The notes: generated by a model not told the origin, from the sequence alone. Shown: positions 48,495 to 57,358, numbered from the stretch's first letter. The stretch: DNA of 63,050 nucleotides from RGIG3009 sp045630765 (GCA_045630765.1 JAZQTM010000084.1:1-63050), one strand, 5' to 3'. Made by a program: numbers and translations.

Positions 48495-51205
48495 ATCTTT
48501 CCTTTTCCACCCGCGGTTGGCCAAACCTGACGTGGGATGAAATGCTGGACACGGCATTGGATATGGGTTTTGGCGGCGTTGAGGTGTATAACCTGCCAAA
48601 ATTCGATCCACTGCTGGAGAAAGGCGGCCCTTTCCATAAATATCAGGCGGCGGCTACCGTACGTCAGTTGCGGGAAAAGAAACTGAAAATCCCTTGCTTC
48701 GACACCTCCTTTGATTTGTCTGACGATTCGTGTGCGGTCAGTGCTTTGACGACGCTTATAGAGGTTGCCAAGAACACGCAGGTACCGTACGTGGTGGCTT
48801 GCGCGTTGCAAGACAACGAGTCCACCGTGCAAGCGGCGTTGGAACAGTTGTTACCGATTGCGGAAGCGATGGGTGTCAGCTTGCTGATCAAGACCAGCGG
48901 TATTTATGCCGACACGGCTCGCTTGCGTGCGATGTTAGACCGCTTTGCCAGCGATAACTTGGGCGCGTTGTGGGATGTGCATCATCCGTATCGCGACTTT
49001 GGCGAAAGCGGCGATACGACCATTAAAAATTTGGGAGCCTACGTTTGCCACGTGCATTTGCGCGATTCCGATGACAAGGGTGCGTACCAGCTCATCGGAG
49101 AAGGCACGATGCCGATCGCCGATGTCATGCGCGCGTTGTCATCCGTAAACTACGATGGTTTTATTTCGCTTGAGTGGAAACCTGAATGGCTGGAAGATCT
49201 GCAGGATCCCGAGGTCATCTTCCCGTATTTCGTCAACTATATGTCCCGCTTCCATTCCACACGCGGGATGAAAAAATCGTTGTATTTTAATCACGACGGC
49301 ACTGGTCAGTACATCTGGAAAAAAGATGAATTGATCGATCTGACGTTCCCGCAAGTCTTGGACCGCGTGGCAGAGGAATTCCCGGATCAGTATTGCTTTA
49401 AGTACACCACGTTGGATTATACGCGTACCTACGCCGAGTTCCGCGAGGACGTGGATCGCTTTGCCAGAGCGCTCGTTTCGATGGGCGTAAAAGCGGGATC
49501 AAAAGTGGCTATTTGGGCAACCAACGTACCCGCGTGGTACATCACTTTTTGGGCAACTACCAAGATCGGTGCAGTGCTGGTAACGGTCAATACCGCGTAT
49601 AAGATTCACGAGGCGGAATATTTGCTGCGCCAGTCCGATACCCACACTTTGGTAATGATCGAATCCTGCTTGGATTCCAATTATAAAGGGATTATCAACG
49701 AACTCTGCCCCGAGATCGCCAAAACGCCGGCGGGCGAGCCGTTGCATTGCAAAAAACTGCCGTTTTTGCGCAACGTAATTACCGTTGACTTCAAACAGCC
49801 CGGCTGTCTGACGTTTGACGAGGCGATGGCGCGTTACGAGTTGGTCAGCCACGAGCGGGTTGCTCAAATGGCGGCGGCGGTACGTCCCGATGACGTCTGC
49901 AATATGCAGTACACCTCCGGTACGACAGGCTTCCCCAAGGGTGTTATGTTAACGCACTATAACGTGGTCAACAACGGCAAATGTATCGGTGATCGGATGG
50001 GCCTTTCCACCGCCGATCGTATGATGATTCAAGTGCCGATGTTCCATTGCTTTGGTATGACGCTTTCGATGACCTCGTCGATGACGCACGGCGCGACCAT
50101 GTGTCCGATGCCGTATTTCTCGGCGGCATCGTCACTCGCGTGCATCAACCAAGAAAAGATCACCTGCTTTAACGGTGTTCCCACGATGTTTATTGCGATG
50201 TTTAACCATCCGGATTATCGCAAGACGGATTTCAGCCATATGCGTACCGGTATTATGGCGGGTGCGGGCTGTCCGCCCGAACTGATGCGCCGTGCCGCAC
50301 AGCCGGATGAAATGAATATGTACGGCATCGTCAGTGTGTACGGTCAGACCGAATGTGCTCCCGGTAACACGATGAGCAGTTGGACGGATTCTTTGGAAGT
50401 GCGTACGGAAACGGTGGGTTACGCGTTCCCGCACGTACGTTGTAAGGTCGTAGATCCCGAAACCGGTTTGGAGGTTGCTCCCGGTGTTAACGGCGAGTTC
50501 TGTGCCAAGGGATATAACACGATGAAAGGCTACTACAAGATGCCGCAGGCGACCAAGGATACCATTGATGACGAGGGTTGGTTGCACTCCGGTGACCTTG
50601 CGTGCTGTGACGAAGAAGGCAACTATCGCATTACCGGTCGCTTGAAAGATATGATCATCCGCGGCGGTGAGAATATCTACCCCAAAGAAATCGAAGAGTT
50701 TATCTATACACATCCCCAAACCAAGGACGTGCAGGTTATCGGTGTACCGGATAAGAAGTATGGCGAAGAGATTATGGCGTGCATTATCCTCAAAGAACCC
50801 GGTTCGGTGAGCGTGGAGGAAATGACGGCATATATCAAGGCGAGTATGGCTCGCCACAAAGTGCCGAAATACATCGAGTTTGTGGACAGCTTCCCGATGA
50901 ACGCTGCCGGCAAGGTGCTCAAGTATAAAATGCGGCAGGAGGCCGCTGAACGGCTGGGGCTGACAGGTGACGGCTCCGACACGGCAGGCCCCGGAAAAAA
51001 ACAAAAAGTAAAACCCCGCGGCAACCAAATGGTTGCCCTGGGTTTTGTTGTTGTATACTTAGTCAAACTGATGCTTGCGAATAAAGGCCATATACTCGAT
51101 CCAATCGTGACGGGAGAAGAAATGGGGACCTTTGCGCAGATGATAGCCGATGCGTCCCTCGTGGAAATGTTCGCCTACCTCCGGCAAGGTTTCGTTGTGC
51201 ACTAA
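48491..51205 (+). CDS. TIM-barrel / acyl-CoA ligase fusion (probable 3' frameshift)
   Basis: The open frame has 904 residues. Residues 1 to about 265 are a sugar-phosphate isomerase/epimerase-like TIM barrel (FSTRGWPNLTWDEML; GVSLLIKTSG; HVHLRDSD; ISLEWKPEWL). From about 275 it is an AMP-forming acyl-CoA ligase: YTSGTTGFPKG (474-484), YGQTE, GRLKDMIIRGGENIYP and the catalytic lysine in AAGKVLKYK (about 808). The frame then runs through an intrinsic terminator and about 150 nt antisense to the next gene. A seven-A run at 50995-51001 explains this: with one A fewer the protein ends at the TAA at 51009-51011 after about 839 residues. Control is by the leucine T-box. Confidence 0.8.
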   Translation: MNLSFSTRGWPNLTWDEMLDTALDMGFGGVEVYNLPKFDPLLEKGGPFHKYQAAATVRQLREKKLKIPCFDTSFDLSDDSCAVSALTTLIEVAKNTQVPYVVACALQDNESTVQAALEQLLPIAEAMGVSLLIKTSGIYADTARLRAMLDRFASDNLGALWDVHHPYRDFGESGDTTIKNLGAYVCHVHLRDSDDKGAYQLIGEGTMPIADVMRALSSVNYDGFISLEWKPEWLEDLQDPEVIFPYFVNYMSRFHSTRGMKKSLYFNHDGTGQYIWKKDELIDLTFPQVLDRVAEEFPDQYCFKYTTLDYTRTYAEFREDVDRFARALVSMGVKAGSKVAIWATNVPAWYITFWATTKIGAVLVTVNTAYKIHEAEYLLRQSDTHTLVMIESCLDSNYKGIINELCPEIAKTPAGEPLHCKKLPFLRNVITVDFKQPGCLTFDEAMARYELVSHERVAQMAAAVRPDDVCNMQYTSGTTGFPKGVMLTHYNVVNNGKCIGDRMGLSTADRMMIQVPMFHCFGMTLSMTSSMTHGATMCPMPYFSAASSLACINQEKITCFNGVPTMFIAMFNHPDYRKTDFSHMRTGIMAGAGCPPELMRRAAQPDEMNMYGIVSVYGQTECAPGNTMSSWTDSLEVRTETVGYAFPHVRCKVVDPETGLEVAPGVNGEFCAKGYNTMKGYYKMPQATKDTIDDEGWLHSGDLACCDEEGNYRITGRLKDMIIRGGENIYPKEIEEFIYTHPQTKDVQVIGVPDKKYGEEIMACIILKEPGSVSVEEMTAYIKASMARHKVPKYIEFVDSFPMNAAGKVLKYKMRQEAAERLGLTGDGSDTAGPGKKQKVKPRGNQMVALGFVVVYLVKLMLANKGHILDPIVTGEEMGTFAQMIADASLVEMFAYLRQGFVVH
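51010..51054. terminator. Bidirectional intrinsic terminator inside the extended ligase frame
   Basis: AAAACCCcGCGGCAACC-AAAT-GGTTGCCcTGGGTTTT with T-rich sequence on both sides. It separates the leucine operon from the convergent esterase gene. Confidence 0.88.
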
Positions 51206-52168
51206 GCCTTTGAGGCCCATGCTCTCGTAGACCTCCGATGCTGCCACACCGCTTAAAAATTCCGACGTAGGATCCGCCCAAAAATCTTTGGAAGCGGAGC
51301 CGATATACGCAAATCGCGGAGCAATGGAAGCTACCAGAAAATGCTGGTCGAACGCTTCGGGTATGTTGGTCGAAACGTATTTGTGATAGTTTTTGCAGAA
51401 GAAGTGGGGGAAATAATGCACGATAAAGCGGATGGTTTCCCCGTTATTCATATCGCGCCGATACTCGCCCATTTCTTCCAGCGGAATATTCTGCGCGGCA
51501 TTGCCGGAATTGCCTCGCGCCAACGCGGCACCGCTGCAACCGGAGTCGTTGGAGAAAGCGTAACGGAAACGCGTATCCAGCATAGAAGCCACCAAAGCGG
51601 TTTTGCCCAAGCGGGAATGTCCTACCACCGCTGCCTGTGACATATCGAGCGAAGGCAGGGTTTCGGCGTAATCCAACATACGGCTGGCAAACCACGACCA
51701 ATAGGCGATCTTACCGGCGGACTCGCCGTTTTCTTGCCCGTTGGGAGCAAAAATGCCGGGCAAACCGTTGGTGAAATCGTCGTCATCGGTGGTGATGTCG
51801 TCCATGCAAACGGTCAGCACGTCAAACCCGTTTTCCGCCACTTCCTCTGTGGGATAGTAAAGCGTGGGCACGTCACGACGGAAATTTACGAAAATGAAAA
51901 ACGGATTGACCGAGCCGTCAACGTGCAGGATTCTCTGCACCGGAATGGTGTGAGAGCCGTACGGTGTGGTAACCGTCATATTCACGCGGGAATGTTGTAC
52001 CGTGCTGTCACAGTACCGCTTTTCCACGAAAACGGGATCCGAAACCGTAACGGTATATTCCACGTCCGGCACGGCACCGTATTCTTCTTTTACCAACATA
52101 TCCACCATTTCCTCACGGCTGAGGAACGGGGGCAGATTGCGTTCTTTTACCATTTGAGAAACCGTCAT
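51059..52168 (-). CDS. CE15-like alpha/beta-hydrolase (glucuronoyl esterase type)
   Basis: A 369-residue alpha/beta-hydrolase from the ATG at 52168 (GGAGGTATTACCT upstream). The nucleophile elbow GHSRLGKTALVA carries Ser with the following Arg, as in the GCSRxG motif of CE15 4-O-methylglucuronoyl methylesterases. The oxyanion region FSNDSGCSGAAL and a late histidine (HFHEG) complete the picture. There is no signal peptide, so it would act inside the cell on imported xylan- or pectin-like fragments. It is followed on the same transcript direction by nothing else and preceded by the GH3 gene (41 nt), so the two are probably cotranscribed. Confidence 0.82.
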   Translation of the reverse strand: MTVSQMVKERNLPPFLSREEMVDMLVKEEYGAVPDVEYTVTVSDPVFVEKRYCDSTVQHSRVNMTVTTPYGSHTIPVQRILHVDGSVNPFFIFVNFRRDVPTLYYPTEEVAENGFDVLTVCMDDITTDDDDFTNGLPGIFAPNGQENGESAGKIAYWSWFASRMLDYAETLPSLDMSQAAVVGHSRLGKTALVASMLDTRFRYAFSNDSGCSGAALARGNSGNAAQNIPLEEMGEYRRDMNNGETIRFIVHYFPHFFCKNYHKYVSTNIPEAFDQHFLVASIAPRFAYIGSASKDFWADPTSEFLSGVAASEVYESMGLKGLVHNETLPEVGEHFHEGRIGYHLRKGPHFFSRHDWIEYMAFIRKHQFD

Positions 52169-52209
52169 AGGTAATACCTCCAAAGAGTATACAGCCAAAG
52201 TGTGTTATC

Positions 52210-53808
52210 TTATTTGAAGTTTACGTCGTAGATCATTTTACCTTTGGCTTCCAGTTCACCCGCCAAGACGGCAAGCGTTGCATCGACACCTTTATCCGAG
52301 CCGGTACCGATGAGGATACGCGGAATATGCGGCAATTCTTCCAACGGGAAGGGATTACCGAACTGCAACACGGTGGAAATGCCGTTGGACACCTGCATCG
52401 CTTTCATCATGGAAACCATACGGGGGGTGTAACGCTCCACGCCCGCATATGCCGTACTTGCTAAATACATAACGAATACGCTTTCGGCGCCGAGTTCGCC
52501 GGCTTCCAAATAATCACGAACTTTATTGGGGGTCGGGAATTCATCCAGGTATTCCACGGTGGAATTCGGGAAGTATTCTTTCAGTTTTTCTCCGATATGT
52601 ACGGGGTTATACCACTTGCCGGTGAAGGTATCGATATGCATCGCTTCGGGAGTGCCGTTTTCGGTCAGCACCGTGAAACGATATTTACCGTCCCGATCCA
52701 AGGCGACAGGCAGACCCTCATCCACACGCGCATACACCGAATCGGTATTGATGCGGTTGAAGTCTTCCCATTCTTTTTCGGTTACCTCCACGTTTTGAGG
52801 TAATTCCATAATTCTGTGCTGCATACGGATAACGTCGGAGACCGTCTTATCCAAACGCTCGTCTGGGATCATACCCTCGTCGTAGCACTCCTTCAACCAC
52901 TTGATGCACTGTTCGTTGTCGTGTGCGAACGGAAGCGCCATGGCCGCGGCATTGCCGACGGCAAGCCCCAAGCTCTGCTTATGACCGAATTTCGCGGAAG
53001 CACCCATCATGTGCAACGCATCGGTCAGTGCGACGCCGTCAAAGCCGGTATCACGCAAGATTTGAATCATATGTTTTGACAAGCTGGTAGGATAATCGGG
53101 ATCGATGTTGATATAGCGAGAATGCGCCAGCATTACACCGTCCAGCAAACCCATTTTATCCAGCTCGATGTACGGATACAGGTTGGTTTCAAGCAACTGT
53201 TCTTTGGTGAGCGTGGAAGCTGTTTCACCCATGTGTGCGTCAATATCCAGCGTTTCGCTGGTGCCGGGGAAGTGCTTGGCAAGCGCCAAGCAACCGCCAT
53301 CGTGCAAACCGCGTGCTTCTGCGGCGGCAAGTTCCGTCACACGGTATTTGTCCCAACCGAGTGTACGGGAAATTCTTCCGCACAAGGTAGTTTCAAGGCC
53401 ACCTTTGTGCAAGTCTAAAATGGGATTGCAAATTACGTTAACACCCTGTCTGGCTGCTTCCGTCGCCGTTACCTTACCGAACGCGTAAGCGGAGTCGTCG
53501 CTGTCAATACAGGCGAGGGCATTGTGTCTGCCGATCAACTTATCACCAAAACCGAGTTCGGCATCGACAACGGAGATCAACGGATAATCGGCAAGCTCTA
53601 ACCAATGCTTGCGCATTTCGTTGCTGTTTTTCACGCCTTCACCGGGACGAGGGAATACCCAAACGCCGCCGAGGGCGCGTTTCTTGATCAGTTCATCAAT
53701 ATAGCTAAGATCGGTGGTATAACTGGACCATACGAACGCCACCATTGACAGACCCAACTTCTGTTCAACGGTCAATTCCTCAAGTTTTAACGGTTTCCAG
53801 TGTTTCAT
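52210..53808 (-). CDS. Glycoside hydrolase family 3 protein (NagZ-like)
   Basis: A 532-residue GH3 enzyme from the ATG at 53808 (GAGGAGCGGCTT upstream). The N-terminal TIM barrel shows GVNVICNPILDLHKGG, KHFPGTSET and DIDAHMGET (the acid/base His region of NagZ-type enzymes), and the nucleophile Asp in GVALTDALHMMGAS. A second domain of about 170 residues follows. No signal peptide. The likely activity is an N-acetylglucosaminidase or related hexosaminidase acting on imported glycans or recycled cell wall. It is cotranscribed with the CE15-like gene. Confidence 0.88.
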   Translation of the reverse strand: MKHWKPLKLEELTVEQKLGLSMVAFVWSSYTTDLSYIDELIKKRALGGVWVFPRPGEGVKNSNEMRKHWLELADYPLISVVDAELGFGDKLIGRHNALACIDSDDSAYAFGKVTATEAARQGVNVICNPILDLHKGGLETTLCGRISRTLGWDKYRVTELAAAEARGLHDGGCLALAKHFPGTSETLDIDAHMGETASTLTKEQLLETNLYPYIELDKMGLLDGVMLAHSRYINIDPDYPTSLSKHMIQILRDTGFDGVALTDALHMMGASAKFGHKQSLGLAVGNAAAMALPFAHDNEQCIKWLKECYDEGMIPDERLDKTVSDVIRMQHRIMELPQNVEVTEKEWEDFNRINTDSVYARVDEGLPVALDRDGKYRFTVLTENGTPEAMHIDTFTGKWYNPVHIGEKLKEYFPNSTVEYLDEFPTPNKVRDYLEAGELGAESVFVMYLASTAYAGVERYTPRMVSMMKAMQVSNGISTVLQFGNPFPLEELPHIPRILIGTGSDKGVDATLAVLAGELEAKGKMIYDVNFK

Positions 53809-53846
53809 AAGCCGCTCCTCCTTATTGTTTGCATACACTACCATAA

Positions 53847-53875
53847 CCTATAACATAACTTCCTTGGCATTGCAA
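53847..53875 (-). promoter_or_regulatory. Promoter of the GH3 / CE15-like genes
   Basis: Minus-strand TTGCAA (53875-53870), 17-nt spacer, TATAGG (53852-53847). Confidence 0.6.
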
Positions 53876-53995
53876 TAGGAGGCTCGAAAAAAAGACAAAT
53901 TTTCTATTTTTTGGGCGAAAACCGCCAGCGTAACGGTTATGTAGAGAATACCTCGTTTTTATAAAAGAAATGCCTGTTTTCATCACGCTCATCGA

Positions 53996-54025
53996 TTGAC
54001 AAGGAAACGTTACTCGTGCTACAAT
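53996..54025 (+). promoter_or_regulatory. Promoter of the GH20-like gene
   Basis: TTGACA (53996-54001), 18-nt spacer, TACAAT (54020-54025). Confidence 0.8.
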
Positions 54026-54062
54026 GAGCAAAAGTTCAGCGTGCATAAAAGGGGTTGTTTTG

Positions 54063-55688
54063 ATGAGTAAGAAATGGGAAAATTTCGGCGTTATGATTGA
54101 TATGTCCCGTAATGCCGTTATGAGCATGGACGGATTGAAACGCTTTTTGCCCTTGTTGAAAAAAATGGGGTATAACTGCGTGATGTTGTACACCGAGGAT
54201 ACCTACGAGGTGGACGGCGAACCGTATTTCGGGTATATGCGCGGTCGGTACACCAAGGAGGAAATGAAAGCACTGGATGCGTTTGCCGAGAGCCTTGGCA
54301 TGACGCTGATTCCGTGTATACAGACGCTGGCGCACCTCAACGCCATTTTCCGTTGGGGTAAATTCGCGAAAGATTGCGACGATATTATGCTGACGGACAG
54401 CGAACGCACCTATGAAGTCATCGACAAAATGTTCGCTACGTTGTCCCAATGTTTCAAGTCGAAAAAAATCCATATCGGTATGGACGAGGCACATATGCTC
54501 GGTCGTGGACGATTCCTTGATCTGCACGGTTATGAAGACGTCAACAGCATTATCCGCCGACACCTTGACCGTGTATGCGACATCGCCAAAAAATACGGGT
54601 ATGAAGTGATGATCTGGTCGGATATGTATTTCAGAACGTGGAACAACGGGAAATACACCATTCCGAAAACCACCGTACCTGCCGAAATCGTAAAAAATTT
54701 CCGCGACGACGTGACCCCGATATACTGGGATTATTACCGTTCGCAAGAGCAAGAGTACAGCGATATGTTGGAGAACCACAAGCAACTTTCCAAAAAAACG
54801 TGGTTTGCGGGCGGCTCGTGGAGTTGGTACGGTCTTGTGCCGTTTAACCGTTTCACGCTGGAGGCTATGATCCCGGCTTTGAACGCTTGCAGAAAGAATA
54901 AGATCCGCAACGTCTTCTTTACGATGTGGGGTGACGACGGTGCGGAATGTTCGCATTTCTCACAACTGCCGTCGTTGTTCTACCTTGCCGAATACGCAAA
55001 GGGAAACACGGATGAAGAAAAAATCAAAGCCAAATTTAAGCGACTGGTTGGCATTAATTACGATGAATTTATGAATATCGATTGCCCGAACGACGTCGTT
55101 CCTTACGAGGGGAGACCCCGCAATCCGTCCAAGTATATGCTGTATTCCGATTGCTTTAACGATTATCTGGATTACACCGTACTGGAAGGTGCAGGCAAGA
55201 AGTACGAGGTTTTCTCAGAGCAACTTCGGGCAACCGCCAAGAAAAGCCGCAAATACGGTTACGTATTCGATACCGTTTCCAAACTCTGTGACGTTTTGGC
55301 AATCAAATACGAACTCGGTTTGCGCACGCGCAAAGCTTATGAGGCGGGCGATAAAGCCGAGCTTGCGCGTCTTGCCAAGCAGGAGTATGTTGAAGTACAA
55401 AAGCGAATCAGAGTGTTTGCCAAGGCGTTCCAAAAGCAATGGTTTATGGATAACAAGCCCCACGGCTTTGACGTGCAGGATCATCGCATCGGCGCCCTGT
55501 TGTATCGTTTGGAAGCCTGTCGGAAACGAATCTTGGATTACACGAACGGTAAGATTGATCGCATTGAGGAGTTGGACGAACCGTTACTCCCGTACAAAAA
55601 TGCGGGGGAAAGCGCTACGATCAATATGGCAAGCGTGTATGCCACTCCCAACATCATTCATCACAATTCCGTGCCGGCAAATCAATAA
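54063..55688 (+). CDS. Glycoside hydrolase family 20-like beta-N-acetylhexosaminidase
   Basis: A 541-residue protein from the ATG at 54063 (AAAGGGGTTGTTTT upstream). The barrel begins at once (FGVMIDMSRNAVMSMDGLK) and carries the Asp-Glu catalytic pair in HIGMDEAHMLG (about residue 146), as in GH20 enzymes that use substrate-assisted catalysis. YTEDTYEVDGEPYFGYMRGRYT and MIWSDMYFR are further family segments. It lacks the usual N-terminal GH20 beta-domain and a signal peptide, so it is intracellular and of the exo-hexosaminidase subgroup found in gut Clostridia. It is divergent from the GH3/CE15 pair. Confidence 0.86.
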   Translation: MSKKWENFGVMIDMSRNAVMSMDGLKRFLPLLKKMGYNCVMLYTEDTYEVDGEPYFGYMRGRYTKEEMKALDAFAESLGMTLIPCIQTLAHLNAIFRWGKFAKDCDDIMLTDSERTYEVIDKMFATLSQCFKSKKIHIGMDEAHMLGRGRFLDLHGYEDVNSIIRRHLDRVCDIAKKYGYEVMIWSDMYFRTWNNGKYTIPKTTVPAEIVKNFRDDVTPIYWDYYRSQEQEYSDMLENHKQLSKKTWFAGGSWSWYGLVPFNRFTLEAMIPALNACRKNKIRNVFFTMWGDDGAECSHFSQLPSLFYLAEYAKGNTDEEKIKAKFKRLVGINYDEFMNIDCPNDVVPYEGRPRNPSKYMLYSDCFNDYLDYTVLEGAGKKYEVFSEQLRATAKKSRKYGYVFDTVSKLCDVLAIKYELGLRTRKAYEAGDKAELARLAKQEYVEVQKRIRVFAKAFQKQWFMDNKPHGFDVQDHRIGALLYRLEACRKRILDYTNGKIDRIEELDEPLLPYKNAGESATINMASVYATPNIIHHNSVPANQ

Positions 55689-55697
55689 GTACAAACC

Positions 55698-55731
55698 AAA
55701 ACGCACCACCCGAACGGGTGGTGCGTTTTTA
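55698..55731 (+). terminator. Intrinsic terminator after the GH20-like gene
   Basis: AAAACGCACCACCCG-AA-CGGGTGGTGCGTTTTT. Confidence 0.92.
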
Positions 55732-55738
55732 ACGCCCG

Positions 55739-55815
55739 TTCGATCCCTGTCACTTTACAATGAAAAAAGCACCCACGACAAAAGTCGTGGATGCTTTTTT
55801 GGTCCGAGTGACAGG
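55739..55815. repeat. Palindromic block, left copy (with a tRNA-Pro 3' fragment)
   Basis: About 75 nt nearly identical (one extra G) to 55930-56005. It holds TTCGATCCCTGTCACT, a terminator-like hairpin (GCACCCACGAC-AAAA-GTCGTGGATGC), and a 20-nt fragment of the 3' end of tRNA-Pro (tggtccgagtgacagg), after which similarity stops. The segment 55816-55929 between the copies holds no gene that I can support. Confidence 0.85.
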
Positions 55816-55929
55816 TCGTTTGTAGAATACAGAAGTTTAATCTCGTCTGCGAGTTTCGGTACAGTGCGGTAGGGCGGTGCAACTCGACGCCCTAAAAACA
55901 CCGACACTGCGGCGTTTTCTTTACGGGCT

Positions 55930-56005
55930 TTCGATCCCTGTCACTTTACAATAAAAAAGCACCCACGACAAAAGTCGTGGATGCTTTTTTGGTCCGAGTG
56001 ACAGG
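55930..56005. repeat. Palindromic block, right copy, overlapping the 3' end of tRNA-Pro
   Basis: Outer arms TTCGATCCCTGTCACT (55930-55945) and AGTGACAGGGATCGAA (55997-56012) are perfect inverted copies; the right arm is part of tRNA-Pro. Inside is the hairpin that probably terminates tRNA-Pro transcription (AAAAAAGCA...TGCTTTTTT, 55952-55990). Confidence 0.85.
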
Positions 56006-56065
56006 GATCGAACCTGCGGCCTGATGGTCCCAAACCACCCGCGCTCCCAGCTGCGCCACACCCGG
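55990..56065 (-). tRNA. tRNA-Pro (TGG)
   Basis: A 76-nt tRNA with encoded CCA. The acceptor arm pairs fully (CCGGGTG with CACTCGG, then A and CCA). The anticodon loop TTTGGGA gives anticodon TGG (plus-strand positions 56032-56030). The T arm contains GGTTCGATCCC. A promoter lies at 56106-56077 and a hairpin terminator follows. Confidence 0.96.
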
Positions 56066-56076
56066 ATGCGAGAGGT

Positions 56077-56106
56077 ATTATACTATACGGGTGGCTTCGG
56101 TGTCAA
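56077..56106 (-). promoter_or_regulatory. tRNA-Pro promoter
   Basis: Minus-strand TTGACA (56106-56101), 18-nt spacer, TATAAT (56082-56077), 11 nt before the tRNA. Confidence 0.88.
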
Positions 56107-56139
56107 GTGAGACAAGGTTAAGTTTTTATTAGGAAAAGG

Positions 56140-56168
56140 TTGCATATTGCAACATTTTGGTATAAAAT
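56140..56168 (+). promoter_or_regulatory. Promoter of the PTS IIC-like gene
   Basis: TTGCAT (56140-56145), 17-nt spacer, TAAAAT (56163-56168). Confidence 0.65.
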
Positions 56169-56196
56169 AGGGAAAAATCCAAAAGGGGATGCGAAT

Positions 56197-57318
56197 ATGA
56201 AAGGGTTACAAGCAATCGCCGCTTTTTTGAAGCGCAAAGACGTTGTGTTTTCCGGTAAGCGGTATTTCATTGACGCGATGAGCGCCATGGCGCAGGGTTT
56301 ATTTTGTACACTGCTCGTCGGTACGATTTTGAATACGCTCGGTACGTATTGTGGCGTAGCGTTTTTGCAGCATCTGTTTACCATAAAACTCGGTCACGGT
56401 GCCGGTGTAATGGTACAGTTCACTATTGGCGATCTGTGTTCGGCAATGGTTGGCCCCGGTATGGCAGTGGCGATCGGTCGCGCGCTGAATGCGCCGCCGT
56501 TGGTTTTGTTCTCGTTGATCCCCGTTGGTTTTGCTACCAACGCGCTCGGCGGTGCGGGTGGTCCGTTAGCCGTGTTCTTTGTTGCTATCTTGGCAGCGGA
56601 GATCGGTAAGATCGTCAGCAAAGAAACGAAGATCGATATTTTAGTGACACCTATTGTCACCGTGCTCAGTGGTGTGGGCATATCTGCCTTGATCGCTGCT
56701 CCGATCGGTGCTGCCGCGAATGCGGTGGGTTCATTCATTATGTGGGCGACCGAGCAGCATCCGTTTGTTATGGGTATCTTGGTTTCGGTGGTAATCGGTG
56801 TGGCGCTCACGTTGCCGATCAGTAGCGCGGCAATTTGCGCGGCGTTTGGTTTGACAGGTCTTGCGGGCGGCGCGGCGGTCGCCGGTTGTTGTGCACAGAT
56901 GATTGGTTTTGCAGTGATGAGCTACCGCGAAAACAAGGTTGGTGGCTTGGTAGCACAGGGGCTTGGCACCAGTATGTTGCAGATGGGCAACATCGTGCGC
57001 AACCCGCGCATTTGGATCGCACCGACGCTTGCTTCCGCAATTACCGGTCCGATTGCTACTTGCTTATTCAAACTCGAAATGAACGGTGCCGCCGTATCCA
57101 GCGGTATGGGCACTTGTGGTTTGGTTGGTCCGATCGGCGTAATCACCGGTTGGATGAACGATATGGCGAGCGGTGCGAAAGCAGCCGTCACGGCGATGGA
57201 TTGGGTCGGTCTTGTGCTGATCGCGATCGTGTTGCCGGCGGTGCTTACCTGGCTTATCAGTTTGCCGCTTCGCAAGATCGGTTGGATCAAGGAAAACGAT
57301 TTGAAATTGGATTTATAA
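56197..57318 (+). CDS. PTS IIC-like membrane protein (PfoR type)
   Basis: A 373-residue, roughly ten-segment membrane protein from the ATG at 56197 (AAAAGGGGATGCGAAT upstream). Its sequence (RYFIDAMSAMAQGLFCTLLVGTILNTLG; GAGGPLAVFF; MNGAAVSSGMGTCGLVGPIGV) fits the EIIC_2/PfoR group of PTS IIC proteins, which occur without IIA or IIB domains. No PTS partner genes are nearby, so transport through a separate PTS or a regulatory or other transport role are all possible. It is single-gene, with its own promoter and a weak terminator. Confidence 0.85.
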   Translation: MKGLQAIAAFLKRKDVVFSGKRYFIDAMSAMAQGLFCTLLVGTILNTLGTYCGVAFLQHLFTIKLGHGAGVMVQFTIGDLCSAMVGPGMAVAIGRALNAPPLVLFSLIPVGFATNALGGAGGPLAVFFVAILAAEIGKIVSKETKIDILVTPIVTVLSGVGISALIAAPIGAAANAVGSFIMWATEQHPFVMGILVSVVIGVALTLPISSAAICAAFGLTGLAGGAAVAGCCAQMIGFAVMSYRENKVGGLVAQGLGTSMLQMGNIVRNPRIWIAPTLASAITGPIATCLFKLEMNGAAVSSGMGTCGLVGPIGVITGWMNDMASGAKAAVTAMDWVGLVLIAIVLPAVLTWLISLPLRKIGWIKENDLKLDL

Positions 57319-57324
57319 ACAAAA

Positions 57325-57358
57325 AAGTAAGCGGCTGCCAAACGGCAGGCGCTTTTCT
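57325..57358. terminator. Terminator between the PTS IIC-like gene and ychF
   Basis: AAGCGgCTGCC-AAAC-GGCAGgCGCTT followed by Ts; the G-G mismatch makes it weaker than others in the window. Confidence 0.7.

Noticed and set aside
55796..55815. A second tRNA-Pro gene
   Set aside because: Only the last 20 nt of the tRNA are present; the rest of the cloverleaf is missing, so it is a fragment within a repeat.
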